DNA of 64,000 nucleotides, from contig NZ_CADCVZ010000059.1 in assembly GCF_902806265.1 (NCBI RefSeq), positions 1 through 64,000 on the forward strand, read 5' to 3'. Below are positions 1 through 8,358 of the stretch, in pieces. Origin of the DNA: an uncultured Sphingomonas sp. GTDB taxonomy: Bacteria > Pseudomonadota > Alphaproteobacteria > Sphingomonadales > Sphingomonadaceae. The notes under the pieces were generated by a model. It did not search any database. It was not told where the DNA came from and worked only from the letters and a program-made list of their open reading frames with translations. Position numbers and translations under genes: made by a program. How positions within the stretch are numbered: the stretch's first letter is position 1; each line of letters opens with the position of its first letter.

Positions 1-1
1 G

Positions 2-127
2 CTCCACGGCGGCGCTGGCTACATGAACGAATATCCGATCGCCCGGCTGTGGCGCGACGCGCGGGTCACCCGCATCTACGGCGGCACCAGCGAAATCATG
101 AAGGAGCTGGTTGCCCGCTCGATCTGA
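2..127 (+). CDS. Acyl-CoA dehydrogenase, C-terminal end (partial)
   Basis: Only the last 41 codons and the stop lie in the window; the gene begins upstream of position 1. The peptide contains GGAGYMNEYP followed by a run ending YGGTSEIMKE. This is the conserved C-terminal signature of FAD-dependent acyl-CoA dehydrogenases, where the Gly-rich YGGTSEI part contacts the flavin. The family oxidises acyl-CoA thioesters at the alpha-beta bond in beta-oxidation or branched-chain amino acid breakdown. Substrate chain length cannot be told from this fragment. A tRNA gene on the other strand begins 4 bp after the stop. Confidence 0.85.
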   Translation, partial: LHGGAGYMNEYPIARLWRDARVTRIYGGTSEIMKELVARSI

Positions 128-130
128 GCT

Positions 131-205
131 TGGCTGGGGCGGCAGGATTCGAACCTGCGAATGCCGGTACCAAAAACCGGTGCCTTACCACTTGGCGACG
201 CCCCA
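131..205 (-). tRNA. tRNA-Gln (anticodon UUG)
   Basis: On the minus strand the sequence folds as a full cloverleaf. The acceptor TGGGGCG pairs with CGCCCCA, the anticodon stem CCGGT/ACCGG carries a loop with TTG as anticodon, and the T arm contains GGTTCGAATCC. The 3' CCA is encoded. Length is 75 nt. gatCAB at 25.9-29.2 kb probably supplies the amidotransferase that completes Gln-tRNA in organisms lacking GlnRS. Confidence 0.95.
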
Positions 206-250
206 CCAGCCCGCGCGGCTTATAGCGTGCGCGGGCGGCGGGGGAAGAGG

Positions 251-1846
251 CTAGTCGAGCGGCTTGCGGTAGGTCTCGGGCAGCCAGATCGCACTTACCA
301 CCAACGCCATGGCGACGACCCCAATCGTGTACCACAGACCGGCGTAGGCATCGCCGGTGCGGACCACGATCAGTTGCGAGATGAAGGGCAGGAAGCCGCC
401 GAAGTAGCCGGTGCCGATATGGTAGGGCAGCGACATGGAGGTATAGCGGATCCGCGCGGGGAACAGCTCGACCAGGATGGCGGCCACTTGGCCGAAGGTC
501 ATGGCCGACAGCGCTACCATGATGGCCACCGCCAATATGATCTTCCATGGTCGCTTCTGCGCCGGGTCCGCCTTGTCGGGGTAACCGGCCGTCTCAAGCG
601 CGGCGGTGTAGGCGGCCTGATCGAAGCCGGCGACACGCTGTTGTCCGACGGTGAGTACGACCTGCTCCGCATCCGCCTTGCGGTAGCTGACGCCTCGCTT
701 GGACAGATAGTTGAGCGCCTGGGCGCAAGGCTGGTCCTGGCGCGGCCGGAACACGTCGAAGTCGCAATCGGCCGGCAGCTCCAGCGTGACGGGCGACGTC
801 GCTCGCGCCCGCTCGAGAGCCGGGTTCGCGCCGTCGGCCATCATCCTGAACAGCGGGAACAGCAGCACCAGCGTCAGAGCGTAACCCGCCAGCAGCAGCT
901 GCTTGCGCCCGATCCGGTCGGACAACGCTCCGAACGCCACATAGAGCGGTGCGGCCAGCAGGGCTCCGGCCGCCATGTACAGCAGCGCTTCTTCCTCGCC
1001 GACGCGGGCGGTGCCCTGGAGGAAGTAGAGGGTGCCGAACTGCGAAGTGTAGAAGATGACGGTCAGGCCGGCCGCGACGCCGAACAGCGCGACCAGCACC
1101 CGCTTGACGTTGCCGGGGAACGTCAAGCTGTCGCGGAACGGATTGCGGCTGACCTCCCCCGATTCCTTCATTGCCTGGAAGACCGGGCTCTCCTTGAGCT
1201 TCAGGCGGATGTAGAGGGAGATCGCCAACATCAGCAGGCTGGCGACGAACGGGATGCGCCAGCCCCAGGTCTCGAAGTCCTCGGGGGTAAGCGCGCGGCG
1301 CGTCGCGAGCACCATCAGCAGGCACAGCAGAAAGCCGCCGACCACCGAGACCTGGATCCAGCTGGTATACTGCCCGCGCTTGTCCGGCGGCGCATGCTCC
1401 GCGACGTAGATGGCGGCGCCGCCATATTCGCCGCCGAGCGCCAGACCCTGTAGCAGCCGGAGCAGCACCAGCAGCGCGGGCGCCCACAGGCCGGCGGTGG
1501 CGAAGGTCGGGAGGAAGCCGATGGCGGCGGTGGCTCCGCCCATCAGCGTGATGGTGACGAGAAAGGTGTATTTGCGACCGATCCGGTCGCCGAACCAGCC
1601 GAACAGCAGCGCCCCCAGCGGGCGCACGCCGAACCCCGCGCCGAACGCGGCCAAGCTCGCAAGGGTCGCGGCAGTGGGATTGTCCGCCGGAAAGAACAGC
1701 TTGCCCAGCAGCGCCGCCAGGATGCCGTAAAGGAAGAAGTCGTACCATTCGAACACGGTGCCGAGTGCAGACGCTACGATTACCAGCCGGTCACGCTTGG
1801 GATCGATCGCGCCCTGCCCGTCCAGCTCCGCCGCCGCTGTGCTCAT
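251..1846 (-). CDS. MFS transporter, metabolite:H+ symporter (MHS) type
   Basis: This is a 531-residue inner-membrane transporter with about 12 hydrophobic segments. The N-terminal half carries MHS/sugar-porter signatures: GTVFEWYDFFLYG near residue 30, WFGDRIGRKYTFL near 85-95, a GGEYGGAAIY motif near 140, and SDRIGRK near 310 in the second half. A soluble insert of about 100 residues (roughly 335-435) containing two cysteines lies between predicted TM9 and TM10, so it should face the periplasm. It follows ilvE on the same strand with a 49 bp gap. Relatives carry dicarboxylates, proline/betaine or similar metabolites; the substrate here is unknown. Confidence 0.85.
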   Translation of the reverse strand: MSTAAAELDGQGAIDPKRDRLVIVASALGTVFEWYDFFLYGILAALLGKLFFPADNPTAATLASLAAFGAGFGVRPLGALLFGWFGDRIGRKYTFLVTITLMGGATAAIGFLPTFATAGLWAPALLVLLRLLQGLALGGEYGGAAIYVAEHAPPDKRGQYTSWIQVSVVGGFLLCLLMVLATRRALTPEDFETWGWRIPFVASLLMLAISLYIRLKLKESPVFQAMKESGEVSRNPFRDSLTFPGNVKRVLVALFGVAAGLTVIFYTSQFGTLYFLQGTARVGEEEALLYMAAGALLAAPLYVAFGALSDRIGRKQLLLAGYALTLVLLFPLFRMMADGANPALERARATSPVTLELPADCDFDVFRPRQDQPCAQALNYLSKRGVSYRKADAEQVVLTVGQQRVAGFDQAAYTAALETAGYPDKADPAQKRPWKIILAVAIMVALSAMTFGQVAAILVELFPARIRYTSMSLPYHIGTGYFGGFLPFISQLIVVRTGDAYAGLWYTIGVVAMALVVSAIWLPETYRKPLD

Positions 1847-1895
1847 GCCCTCTCCCCGAACCGGAGCTTAGCCGCCCGCCGGCGGGGAGCAAGGG

Positions 1896-2780
1896 TCAGG
1901 CTTGGCGGCCGTTCACCAGGTCGTCGTAATCCCGGGCCAGCTGCCGCGAGAGTTCGCCCACCTCGAACCGCCAGGGTCCTGCGGACTGGACCGGAGTGAC
2001 TTCGGCGGCCGAGCCGGTGATGAAGAACTGCTCGAAGCTCTCCAACTCCTCCGGCCAGATCGCGCGCTCCTCAACCGGGATCCCCCGCTTGCGGGCGAGA
2101 TCGATCACGGTGCGGCGAGTGATCCCGTCGAGAAAGCAGTCGGGGGTCGGCGTGTGCAGCACGCCGTCGCGAACGAAAAAGGCATTGGCGCCGGTCGCCT
2201 CGGCCACCTGCCCGCGCCAGTCGAACATCAGTGCATCGTCGAAGCCGCGTGCGTCCGCTTGCTGCTTGGACAGGCTGGCGATCATGTAGAGGCCGGCCGC
2301 CTTGCTGTGCACGGGAGCGGTGTAGGGCGCCGGCCGCCGCCAGGGCGCGATGTCCAGGCGGATTCCGGCGGCGGCCTTTTCGGGCGGGTAGTATTTGCCC
2401 CAATTCCAGGCGGCAATGGCGAGATGCGGCTTAGTGCCCTTGGGGCTGACCCCCATCGATTCCGACCCGCGCCACGATACCGGGCGCAGGTAGGCTTCGG
2501 TTAGGCCGTTCGCCTCCAGCACCTCCCCGCAAGCCGCATCGATCTCCTCGGTCGACCAGGGTATGTCGAAGCCGAGCAGCTCCGCGCTGCGCCGCAGCCG
2601 CTTGCTATGCTCGCGCAGCTTGAAGATGCGCCCGCCATAGGCGCGCTGCCCTTCGAACACGCTGGACGCATAATGCATCGCATGGGTCAGGATGTGGACG
2701 TTGGCCTCGCGCCACGGCACCAACTTACCGTCGAACCAGATGAAACCGTCACGGTCGTCGAAGCTGCGCTGCTCGGCCAT
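1896..2780 (-). CDS. ilvE: Branched-chain amino acid aminotransferase
   Basis: This is a 294-residue PLP-dependent class IV (fold type IV) transaminase. It catalyses the last step of Leu, Ile and Val synthesis, moving an amino group from glutamate to the branched 2-oxo acid. It has the N-terminal FIWFDGKLVPWREANVH region, the SSVFEGQRAY motif near residue 40, the RPVSWRGSESMG segment, and a Lys in HSKAAGLYM near 160 that fits the PLP Schiff-base position. The C-terminal FFITGSAAEVTPV loop is typical of the family. The length is normal. proC lies 27 bp upstream on the same strand, so the two may be co-transcribed as an amino acid biosynthesis pair. Confidence 0.93.
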   Translation of the reverse strand: MAEQRSFDDRDGFIWFDGKLVPWREANVHILTHAMHYASSVFEGQRAYGGRIFKLREHSKRLRRSAELLGFDIPWSTEEIDAACGEVLEANGLTEAYLRPVSWRGSESMGVSPKGTKPHLAIAAWNWGKYYPPEKAAAGIRLDIAPWRRPAPYTAPVHSKAAGLYMIASLSKQQADARGFDDALMFDWRGQVAEATGANAFFVRDGVLHTPTPDCFLDGITRRTVIDLARKRGIPVEERAIWPEELESFEQFFITGSAAEVTPVQSAGPWRFEVGELSRQLARDYDDLVNGRQA

Positions 2781-2807
2781 TAAATCCTCATTTATGGATG
2801 CCGCCGC

Positions 2808-3671
2808 TTACGTGCGGGCGGGTGAGGAATCAATGGCACGCGCGTCCGCCGCCAGTTCCGCCGACCGGCGTGCCGCAGCCGCGACCACGCGCTCGATCAG
2901 GCCCGGCAGCTCCGCGTCGAGCACAGCCAGCCCGGCCTGGGTGGTGCCGTTCGGACTGGTGACCCGCCGGGCGATCTCGTCCATCGGGTCGCTCACGGCG
3001 GCCGCAAGCCAGCCGGTTCCGAGCACCGTCTCCCGGGCGATCGTCAGCGCCAGACCCGGATCGAGCCCCTTCCCCTCACCGGCCGCCGCAAGCGCGGCGA
3101 TGAACCGCGCGACGTACGCCGGCCCCGAACCCGCAACATGGCCGATGGTGCCAAGCTCCGCCTCGCTCCCACACCAGGCGACGTAGCCGAGCGGGGCGAG
3201 CAGCGAGCCTACCTGCGTCCGCTGAGCCTGGTCCAGCCCTTCACCGTACACCGCGATGACCCCGCGCCGGATGGCGACGGGCGTGTTGGGCATCACCCGG
3301 ACCACCGCGGCTGCGGTGGGGAAGCGTTGGCGGAGCGTCTCGACCTCGACGCCCGCAAGCATGGACAGAACGACCGTTCTTCCGCCGATCGCACCCGCCA
3401 GCTCCGGCGCGACTTCCGACAGCTTCTGCGGCTTGAACCCGAGCAGCGCGATGCCGGGAGGTGGGCCCGCTTCGGCGACCGTGCGGACGGTACGCACACC
3501 CGGGACCGCAGTGCCGCTCGGGCGGATCGCGACGGCTCCCGACAGATCGGTAGCGGCCGAGCGCCAGCCTTCAACCATCGCGCCGGCCATGTTGCCGCAC
3601 CCGACCAGCCACAAGGCGTCGGTTCGCTGCTGCTTCGCCGGCACGGCGCCGGTTACATTCACCACATCCAT
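2808..3671 (-). CDS. proC: Pyrroline-5-carboxylate reductase
   Basis: This is a 287-residue NAD(P)H-dependent enzyme for the last step of proline synthesis. The start chosen is the ATG at 3671, giving MDVVNVTGAV. The longer open frame would run back through the ybjN-like gene and is not used. A GAGG about 10 nt upstream can serve as ribosome binding site. It has an N-terminal Rossmann motif (LVGCGNMAGAMVEGW), the VRVMPNTPV motif near the middle, and the C-terminal GSGPAYVARFI and RVTSPNGTTQAGL segments that build the dimeric active site. It starts 5 bp after the ybjN-like gene ends. Confidence 0.92.
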   Translation of the reverse strand: MDVVNVTGAVPAKQQRTDALWLVGCGNMAGAMVEGWRSAATDLSGAVAIRPSGTAVPGVRTVRTVAEAGPPPGIALLGFKPQKLSEVAPELAGAIGGRTVVLSMLAGVEVETLRQRFPTAAAVVRVMPNTPVAIRRGVIAVYGEGLDQAQRTQVGSLLAPLGYVAWCGSEAELGTIGHVAGSGPAYVARFIAALAAAGEGKGLDPGLALTIARETVLGTGWLAAAVSDPMDEIARRVTSPNGTTQAGLAVLDAELPGLIERVVAAAARRSAELAADARAIDSSPART

Positions 3672-3676
3672 GCGCG

Positions 3677-4198
3677 TCAGGCCTCGCCCGCAGTGTCGAT
3701 CAAGGCCGCCGTGATCGCCTCGGCCGGCGATTTCCCGCCCCACAACACGAACTGGAATACCGGATAGAAGCGCTCGCACTCCTCGAGCGCAGCTTCGGCG
3801 ATCGCTTCGGCTTGTTCGAAGCTCAGGCCTTCGTCATCGCTCGTGTCGAGCAAGGTGGAGTAGCGGAACACCACCAGCCCGGAACCGGACCACAGCTCAA
3901 AGTGACCGAGCCACAGCTGCTCGTTGACCAGCCCCAGCGTCTCGTAAATGGCAGCCCGCTTGTCCGCGCCGACCTTGATGTCCGGAAAAGCCAGGAACTG
4001 CAGCACGCCGTCTTCCGGCCGCCACACGCCGCGGAGCTCATACTGCGCCCAGCTGCCGGGCGCGGAAGCGACGATCTCCCCCTCGCCCGAGCGTTCGCAG
4101 GCCCAGCCACGCGCTTCGAAATAGGCCTCGAGCACTTCGATCGGGGCGCCATCGTCCCGTTCGTCCTGGCCCTCATCCTCGCTTGCCAGGCTGCTCAC
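3677..4198 (-). CDS. YbjN domain-containing protein
   Basis: This is a 173-residue acidic, soluble protein matching the YbjN / type III secretion chaperone-like fold, with alternating strands and helices. Recognisable segments are PIEVLEAYFEARGW near residue 20, FLAFPDIKVGADKRAAIYETL near 70-90, GHFELWSGSGLVVFRYS near 100-115 and PVFQFVLWGGKSPAEAI near 145-160. The start is GTG (CAC at 4196-4198 on the plus strand), overlapping the ubiK-like stop as GTGA, which suggests translational coupling. E. coli YbjN is a stress-linked multicopy regulator of unknown mechanism. The function here is not known. Confidence 0.85.
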   Translation of the reverse strand: MSSLASEDEGQDERDDGAPIEVLEAYFEARGWACERSGEGEIVASAPGSWAQYELRGVWRPEDGVLQFLAFPDIKVGADKRAAIYETLGLVNEQLWLGHFELWSGSGLVVFRYSTLLDTSDDEGLSFEQAEAIAEAALEECERFYPVFQFVLWGGKSPAEAITAALIDTAGEA

Positions 4199-4518
4199 TC
4201 CTCGGGCGTCTCAATCTCGCTGGTGGCGCCGGGCTTGGCGGCCGAGGAAGCTTGCGCCCCCGCCGCTCCCCCGCGGCCTGTCGCGGCCTCGAGCGCCGCG
4301 AGCCGGTTGCGCATGGCTTCCACTTCCTCGCGCGCGGTGGCGGCCATCGCCTTCACTGCCTCGAACTCGTCGCGGGACACGAAATCCATGCCGCCGATCC
4401 ACTCGCGCATTCGCTGGCGCATCGACTCCTGGCCCTCACGAGTCATCCCGGCGAAGGTTCCTGCCGCCCCGTTCATCATCTTCACGAAGTCTTCGAACAG
4501 GCGGTTCTGCGACTGCAT
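4195..4518 (-). CDS. UbiK-like accessory factor (BMFP/DUF526 family)
   Basis: This is a 107-residue protein starting at the ATG at 4518 (MQSQNRLFEDFVKMMNGAAG). It has an amphipathic N-terminal helix, a central segment with conserved SRDEFEAVKAMAATAREEVEAM, then a heptad coiled coil (NRLAALEAA) and a low-complexity Gly/Ala tail. This is the layout of the BMFP family, whose E. coli member UbiK binds UbiJ and lipids to help ubiquinone synthesis. It sits between tspO and the ybjN-like gene in a tight run with 4-5 bp junctions. A role in ubiquinone synthesis is inferred from the family only. Confidence 0.75.
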   Translation of the reverse strand: MQSQNRLFEDFVKMMNGAAGTFAGMTREGQESMRQRMREWIGGMDFVSRDEFEAVKAMAATAREEVEAMRNRLAALEAATGRGGAAGAQASSAAKPGATSEIETPEE

Positions 4519-4523
4519 CGGAC

Positions 4524-5072
4524 TCAAGCTCCCATTATGCCCAGCGGGGCGCGGTCGGCGCCCGGGTTCAGCCTGCCGATCTCCCAGTTGAGAGCCGTCG
4601 CCAGGCACAGCCAGGCCAGATAGGGCAGCAGCAGCAGCCCCGCCACCCCATTAACGCGGGAGAAGGCGATGATCGTCGCCGTGACGGCCACGTTCATTGC
4701 CATGATGATCAGGAAGCCCCAATCGATCATGCCCGCGCCGAAGAACACGGGCGACCAGCTGAAGTTGAGCGCAAGCTGTGCGGCGAACAGGGCGAGGCCG
4801 ATCGTTCGCGGGCGAGATGGCGTCGCCGTGATCACCCGCGCCACTGCGACGCCCATCAGCGCGTACAGGGTTGTCCAGGCGACAGGAAAGGCCCAGCCCG
4901 GCGGCATGATGCCGGGCTTGCGCAGCGCCGCGAACCATTCGTTCGAATAGCCGCTGTTCGACAGGTATCCAGACAAGGAGCCCGCCAGCACGATCGCGGG
5001 CACCGTGACCAGCGCTACCTTCAGCCACCGCCGCCGCCGTCGCGGGCGGTTTCCTTCAGCTGCCGTCGCCAC
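4524..5072 (-). CDS. tspO: TspO/MBR family tryptophan-rich sensory protein
   Basis: This is a 182-residue membrane protein with five predicted transmembrane helices after a basic N-terminus (RRRRRWLK). Family hallmarks are WFAALRKPGIMPPGWAFPVAW near residue 45, LNFSWSPVFFGA near 115 and the conserved aromatic residues lining the ligand pocket. TspO proteins bind porphyrins and cholesterol-like molecules; bacterial members respond to light and oxygen and affect tetrapyrrole export. It starts with GTG inside the last 17 bp of tlyA, so it is probably translationally coupled. The closely spaced dxs upstream points to an isoprenoid/tetrapyrrole-related transcript. Confidence 0.88.
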   Translation of the reverse strand: MATAAEGNRPRRRRRWLKVALVTVPAIVLAGSLSGYLSNSGYSNEWFAALRKPGIMPPGWAFPVAWTTLYALMGVAVARVITATPSRPRTIGLALFAAQLALNFSWSPVFFGAGMIDWGFLIIMAMNVAVTATIIAFSRVNGVAGLLLLPYLAWLCLATALNWEIGRLNPGADRAPLGIMGA

Positions 5073-5808
5073 CAGCGTCCTCCTTAATCGCCCCCGCCAG
5101 GAACTCGACGTTGCCCTCGGGTCCGGTGATCGGGCTTTCCGTTACCCCAAGAACCCGCCAGCCGCGTGATGCGATCCATGCTGCCGCCTCGTCGCACACG
5201 CGGCGATGCACTTGCGGGTCGCGCACCACGCCGCCCTTGCCGACCTCCCCACGTCCCGCTTCGAACTGCGGTTTGACCAGCGCGACCAGCTTGCCGCCCG
5301 GCTCCGCGAGACCGAGGGCGGCGTCGAGCACCTTGGCCAGGCTGATGAAGCTCGCATCGCAGACGACCACATCGACCGCTTCGGGGACCTGCTCGCGGGT
5401 CAGCTGGCGGGCGTTGGTCTGTTCGTGTACGACCACCCGCGGGTCCTGCCGCAGCTTCCAGGCGAGCTGGTTGGTGCCGACGTCCACCGCATAGACCTTG
5501 GCCGCCCCGCGCGTGAGCAGCACGTCGGTGAAGCCGCCAGTTGAGCTGCCCACGTCCAGTGCGATCGCGCCGGTCACGTCGAAGCCGAAGTGGGTAAGGC
5601 CATGGTCGAGCTTGATCCCGCCGCGCGATACCCAGGGATGGTCCTTGCCGCGCACTTCCAGTGGAGCGTCCTCGGCCAGCAGTTCGCCGGCTTTGGCGAC
5701 CTTCCGCTCGCCGCTGAACACCGCGCCGGCCATGATGAGCGCTTGAGCGCGGGTGCGACTTTCGGCGAGGCTACGGGAGACAAGCAGCTGGTCGACCCGC
5801 TGCTTCAT
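5056..5808 (-). CDS. tlyA: TlyA family rRNA 2'-O-methyltransferase (haemolysin A-like)
   Basis: This is a 250-residue protein with an N-terminal S4 RNA-binding domain (RVDQLLVSRSLAESRTRAQALIMAG, residues 4-28) and a FtsJ-like SAM-dependent methyltransferase domain. The SAM motif is ALDVGSSTGGFTDVLL near residue 85, with a second acidic motif YAVDVG near 110 and DVVVCDASFISL near 150. TlyA enzymes methylate ribose 2'-OH groups in 16S and/or 23S rRNA; they were once called haemolysins. It starts 5 bp after the dxs stop and overlaps tspO by 17 bp. Confidence 0.9.
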   Translation of the reverse strand: MKQRVDQLLVSRSLAESRTRAQALIMAGAVFSGERKVAKAGELLAEDAPLEVRGKDHPWVSRGGIKLDHGLTHFGFDVTGAIALDVGSSTGGFTDVLLTRGAAKVYAVDVGTNQLAWKLRQDPRVVVHEQTNARQLTREQVPEAVDVVVCDASFISLAKVLDAALGLAEPGGKLVALVKPQFEAGRGEVGKGGVVRDPQVHRRVCDEAAAWIASRGWRVLGVTESPITGPEGNVEFLAGAIKEDAGGDGS

Positions 5809-5813
5809 GGCAA

Positions 5814-7748
5814 TCAGGCCCGAGCGCTCTCTTCCAGCTCCACACCCACGCTGTTCCGCCGCAGCGCTTTCAGCACCGTGTCGACGATATGCGGGGCGTT
5901 GAGGCCCGCATCGTCATACTGCTTGTCCGGCTTGTCCTGGTCCTGGAAGCGATCGGGCAGGCGCATGGTGCGCAGCTTCAGCCCGGCGTCGATAAGGCCT
6001 TGGTCGCTCGCCAGCGTCAGCACATGGGCGCCGAAGCCGCCGACCGCGGCTTCTTCCACCGTGACCGCCACCTCGTGCGTGGTCAGCAGGCGGCGGATCA
6101 GTGCTTCATCGAGCGGCTTGGCAAAGCGCAGGTCGGCGACCGTGGTGCTGAGACCCATGCCTTCGAGCTGATCCGCCGCCTTGAGCGCTTCCTCCAACCG
6201 GGTGCCGAGCGAGAGGATTGCCACCGTCTTGCCTTCGCGGACCACCCGCCCGCGGCCGATTTCGAGCCGTTCGGGCTCGGCGGGCATGATGAGGCCGAGG
6301 CCGTTGCCGCGCGGGTAGCGGACGGCGATCGGCCCGCTGTCGTGGAGCGCCATGGTATGGACCATGTGCGTCAGCTCGACCTCGTCGGCCGCAGCCATCA
6401 CCACGAAGTTCGGCAGGGTGCAAAGATAAGCGAGGTCGAACGCCCCGGCATGGGTCGCTCCGTCCGCACCCACCAGCCCCGCCCGGTCCATGCCAAAGCG
6501 CACCGGCAGGTTCTGGATCGCGACGTCATGGACCACCTGGTCGTAGGCGCGCTGCAGAAAGGTCGAGTAGATCGCGCAGAACGGGCGATAGCCTTGTGCC
6601 GCCAGCCCCGCAGCAAAAGTCACGGCGTGCTGTTCGGCGATGCCGACGTCGAAGGTGCGCTCGGGGAAGCGCTGCTCGAACCGGTCGAGGCCCGTGCCGG
6701 AGGGCATGGCCGCGGTGATGGCGACGATCTTGTCGTCGCGCTCGGCTTCATTCGCCAGGGCATCGGCGAACACCTGCGTGTAGCTTGGCGGACCGCCGGA
6801 CGGCCCCTTGTCCTGCTTGCCCGAGATAACGTCGAACTTGACCACGCCATGGTATTTGTCGGCGCTGCTCTCGGCCGGAGCATAGCCCTTCCCCTTCTGC
6901 GTTACCGCGTGGATCAGCATCGGGCCTTCGGGCGCGTCGCGGACATTCTCCAGGATCTCGACCAGGCTGACCACGTCATGGCCGTCGACCGGGCCGACGT
7001 AGTAGAAGCCGAGCTCCTCGAACAAGGTGCCCCCGGTCACCATCCCGCGGGCATATTCTTCCAGCCGCTCGGCCGCGCGGTGGAGCGACTCCGGCATCTT
7101 GGCCGCAAGCTTCGCCGCGAGCCGCCGAGGCGTGAGGTACTTGCCCGACGACACCAGCCGCGCCAGCGAGTTGCGTAGGCTGCCGACCGGCGGCGCGATC
7201 GACATGTCGTTGTCGTTGAGGACAACGATCAGCCGGTTGCCGGCGGCATGCGCGTTGTTCATCGCCTCATAGGCCATGCCGGCAGTCATCGCGCCGTCCC
7301 CGATCACCGCGATCGCCCGGCCGCGATTGCCCGCGAGCTTGTTTGCAACCGCGAAGCCCAGAGCCGCGCTGATGGAGGTGGAGCTGTGCGCCGCGCCGAA
7401 CGGGTCGTACTCGCTTTCGCTCCGCTTGGTGAAGCCGCTGAGGCCCGCGCCCATGCGCAGGGTGCGAATGCGGTCGCGCCGGCCCGTTACGATCTTGTGG
7501 GGGTAGCATTGATGGCCGACGTCCCACACCAGCCGGTCATGCGGAGTGTCGAACACATAGTGGATGGCGACCGTCAGCTCGACCACCCCCAGCCCCGCGC
7601 CCAAGTGCCCGCCGGTCACGGACACCGCCGAGATCACCTCCTGGCGAAGCTCATCGCATAGCTGCGAAAGCTGGTCCTTCGGCAGTGCCCGGATGTCGGC
7701 AGGCGACTGGATGGTGTCGAGCAGCGGCGTATGCGGGCGGTCGGACAT
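5814..7748 (-). CDS. dxs: 1-Deoxy-D-xylulose-5-phosphate synthase
   Basis: This is a 644-residue TPP-dependent enzyme for the first step of the MEP isoprenoid pathway, joining pyruvate and glyceraldehyde 3-phosphate. Visible motifs are [20 protein letters not shown] near residue 45, [19 protein letters not shown] near 75-95, the TPP/Mg motif [17 protein letters not shown] near 150-166, and the transketolase pyrimidine domain with [17 protein letters not shown] near 365-382. Length is normal for the family. It heads the close-packed run to tlyA and tspO. Isoprenoids from this pathway would feed ubiquinone, carotenoids, haem A and the undecaprenyl carrier used by the polysaccharide genes at 49-58 kb. 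Confidence 0.96.
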   Translation of the reverse strand: MSDRPHTPLLDTIQSPADIRALPKDQLSQLCDELRQEVISAVSVTGGHLGAGLGVVELTVAIHYVFDTPHDRLVWDVGHQCYPHKIVTGRRDRIRTLRMGAGLSGFTKRSESEYDPFGAAHSSTSISAALGFAVANKLAGNRGRAIAVIGDGAMTAGMAYEAMNNAHAAGNRLIVVLNDNDMSIAPPVGSLRNSLARLVSSGKYLTPRRLAAKLAAKMPESLHRAAERLEEYARGMVTGGTLFEELGFYYVGPVDGHDVVSLVEILENVRDAPEGPMLIHAVTQKGKGYAPAESSADKYHGVVKFDVISGKQDKGPSGGPPSYTQVFADALANEAERDDKIVAITAAMPSGTGLDRFEQRFPERTFDVGIAEQHAVTFAAGLAAQGYRPFCAIYSTFLQRAYDQVVHDVAIQNLPVRFGMDRAGLVGADGATHAGAFDLAYLCTLPNFVVMAAADEVELTHMVHTMALHDSGPIAVRYPRGNGLGLIMPAEPERLEIGRGRVVREGKTVAILSLGTRLEEALKAADQLEGMGLSTTVADLRFAKPLDEALIRRLLTTHEVAVTVEEAAVGGFGAHVLTLASDQGLIDAGLKLRTMRLPDRFQDQDKPDKQYDDAGLNAPHIVDTVLKALRRNSVGVELEESARA

Positions 7749-7808
7749 GACGATGCCTGTAAACGCACAGAGCCGCCATGTCGAACCCAGGCCGACGCTC
7801 GGGTAGAG

Positions 7809-8267
7809 CTAGCTGCAATCTCCGCAGGTGCCGCGAACCTCGATCACCGGGCGCTTGGGCGCGAAGCCCGTGCTGCTGGCCGCCTGGCGGACGCCGCCGG
7901 TCACCTGGTCGTCGTCGATGTGGGTGGTGTGCCCGCAGCTGTCGCAGATCAGGAAGATGCAGTCGTGCAGGCATCCAGGATGCTCGTTCGCCACGTAGGC
8001 GTTGGCGCTTTCCACCCGCATCGCCAGGTTCGAGGCCACGAACAGGTCGAGGATCCGGTACACGCTGTTCGCCGCCACCCTCCGGCCCTGCGCTTCCGAA
8101 ACGGCCTCGGCGATATCGTAAGCGCTGGCTGGCCGGTCGAAACCGGACAGCGCTTCGAACACCGCTTCGCGCATGCCGGTCCACTGCTCGCCGGCCTCGG
8201 TGAGCTGGACCTTGGCGGCCTCCTTGAGGTCCTCGCCGGCATGGAGATGATGTTGGTGGCTGCCCAT
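7809..8267 (-). CDS. zur: Fur family regulator, Zur type
   Basis: This 152-residue regulator has a winged-helix N-terminal domain (LTEAGEQWTGMREAVFEAL, SAYDIAEAVS, VAANSVYRILDLFVASNLAMRVES) and a metal-binding dimerisation domain. That domain has HPGCLHDCIFLICDSCGHTT and a final GTCGDC, so two Cys pairs for structural zinc plus His ligands as in Zur. The start used is the ATG at 8267 (MGSHQHHLH); an ATG at 8273 is also possible. The longer frame upstream crosses the divergent promoter region and is rejected. Zur represses zinc uptake and zinc-sparing genes when zinc is sufficient. Divergent neighbours are a TMEM175-like gene and a MerC-like gene. Confidence 0.85.
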   Translation of the reverse strand: MGSHQHHLHAGEDLKEAAKVQLTEAGEQWTGMREAVFEALSGFDRPASAYDIAEAVSEAQGRRVAANSVYRILDLFVASNLAMRVESANAYVANEHPGCLHDCIFLICDSCGHTTHIDDDQVTGGVRQAASSTGFAPKRPVIEVRGTCGDCS

Positions 8268-8315
8268 TCCCATGAGATAGAGCACCGCTTGAGGCGGAAC
8301 AAGCGTTGCGGCTCC

Positions 8316-8355
8316 GGTTCGTTTCGAACCACTACCTATTCCCAACGTTAGGTAG
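8316..8355. promoter_or_regulatory. Two adjacent inverted repeats in the zur / TMEM175 divergent region
   Basis: Two palindromic elements sit side by side. The first is GGTTCG-TTT-CGAACC at 8316-8330 (6 bp arms). The second has perfect 7 bp arms CTACCTA (8332-8338) and TAGGTAG (8349-8355) around a 10 bp spacer, ending 3 bp before the ATG of the rightward gene. Placement between divergent genes fits operators, possibly for Zur itself, but neither repeat matches the alphaproteobacterial Zur consensus that I know, so the binding protein is unknown. Confidence 0.45.
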
Positions 8356-8358
8356 TCC

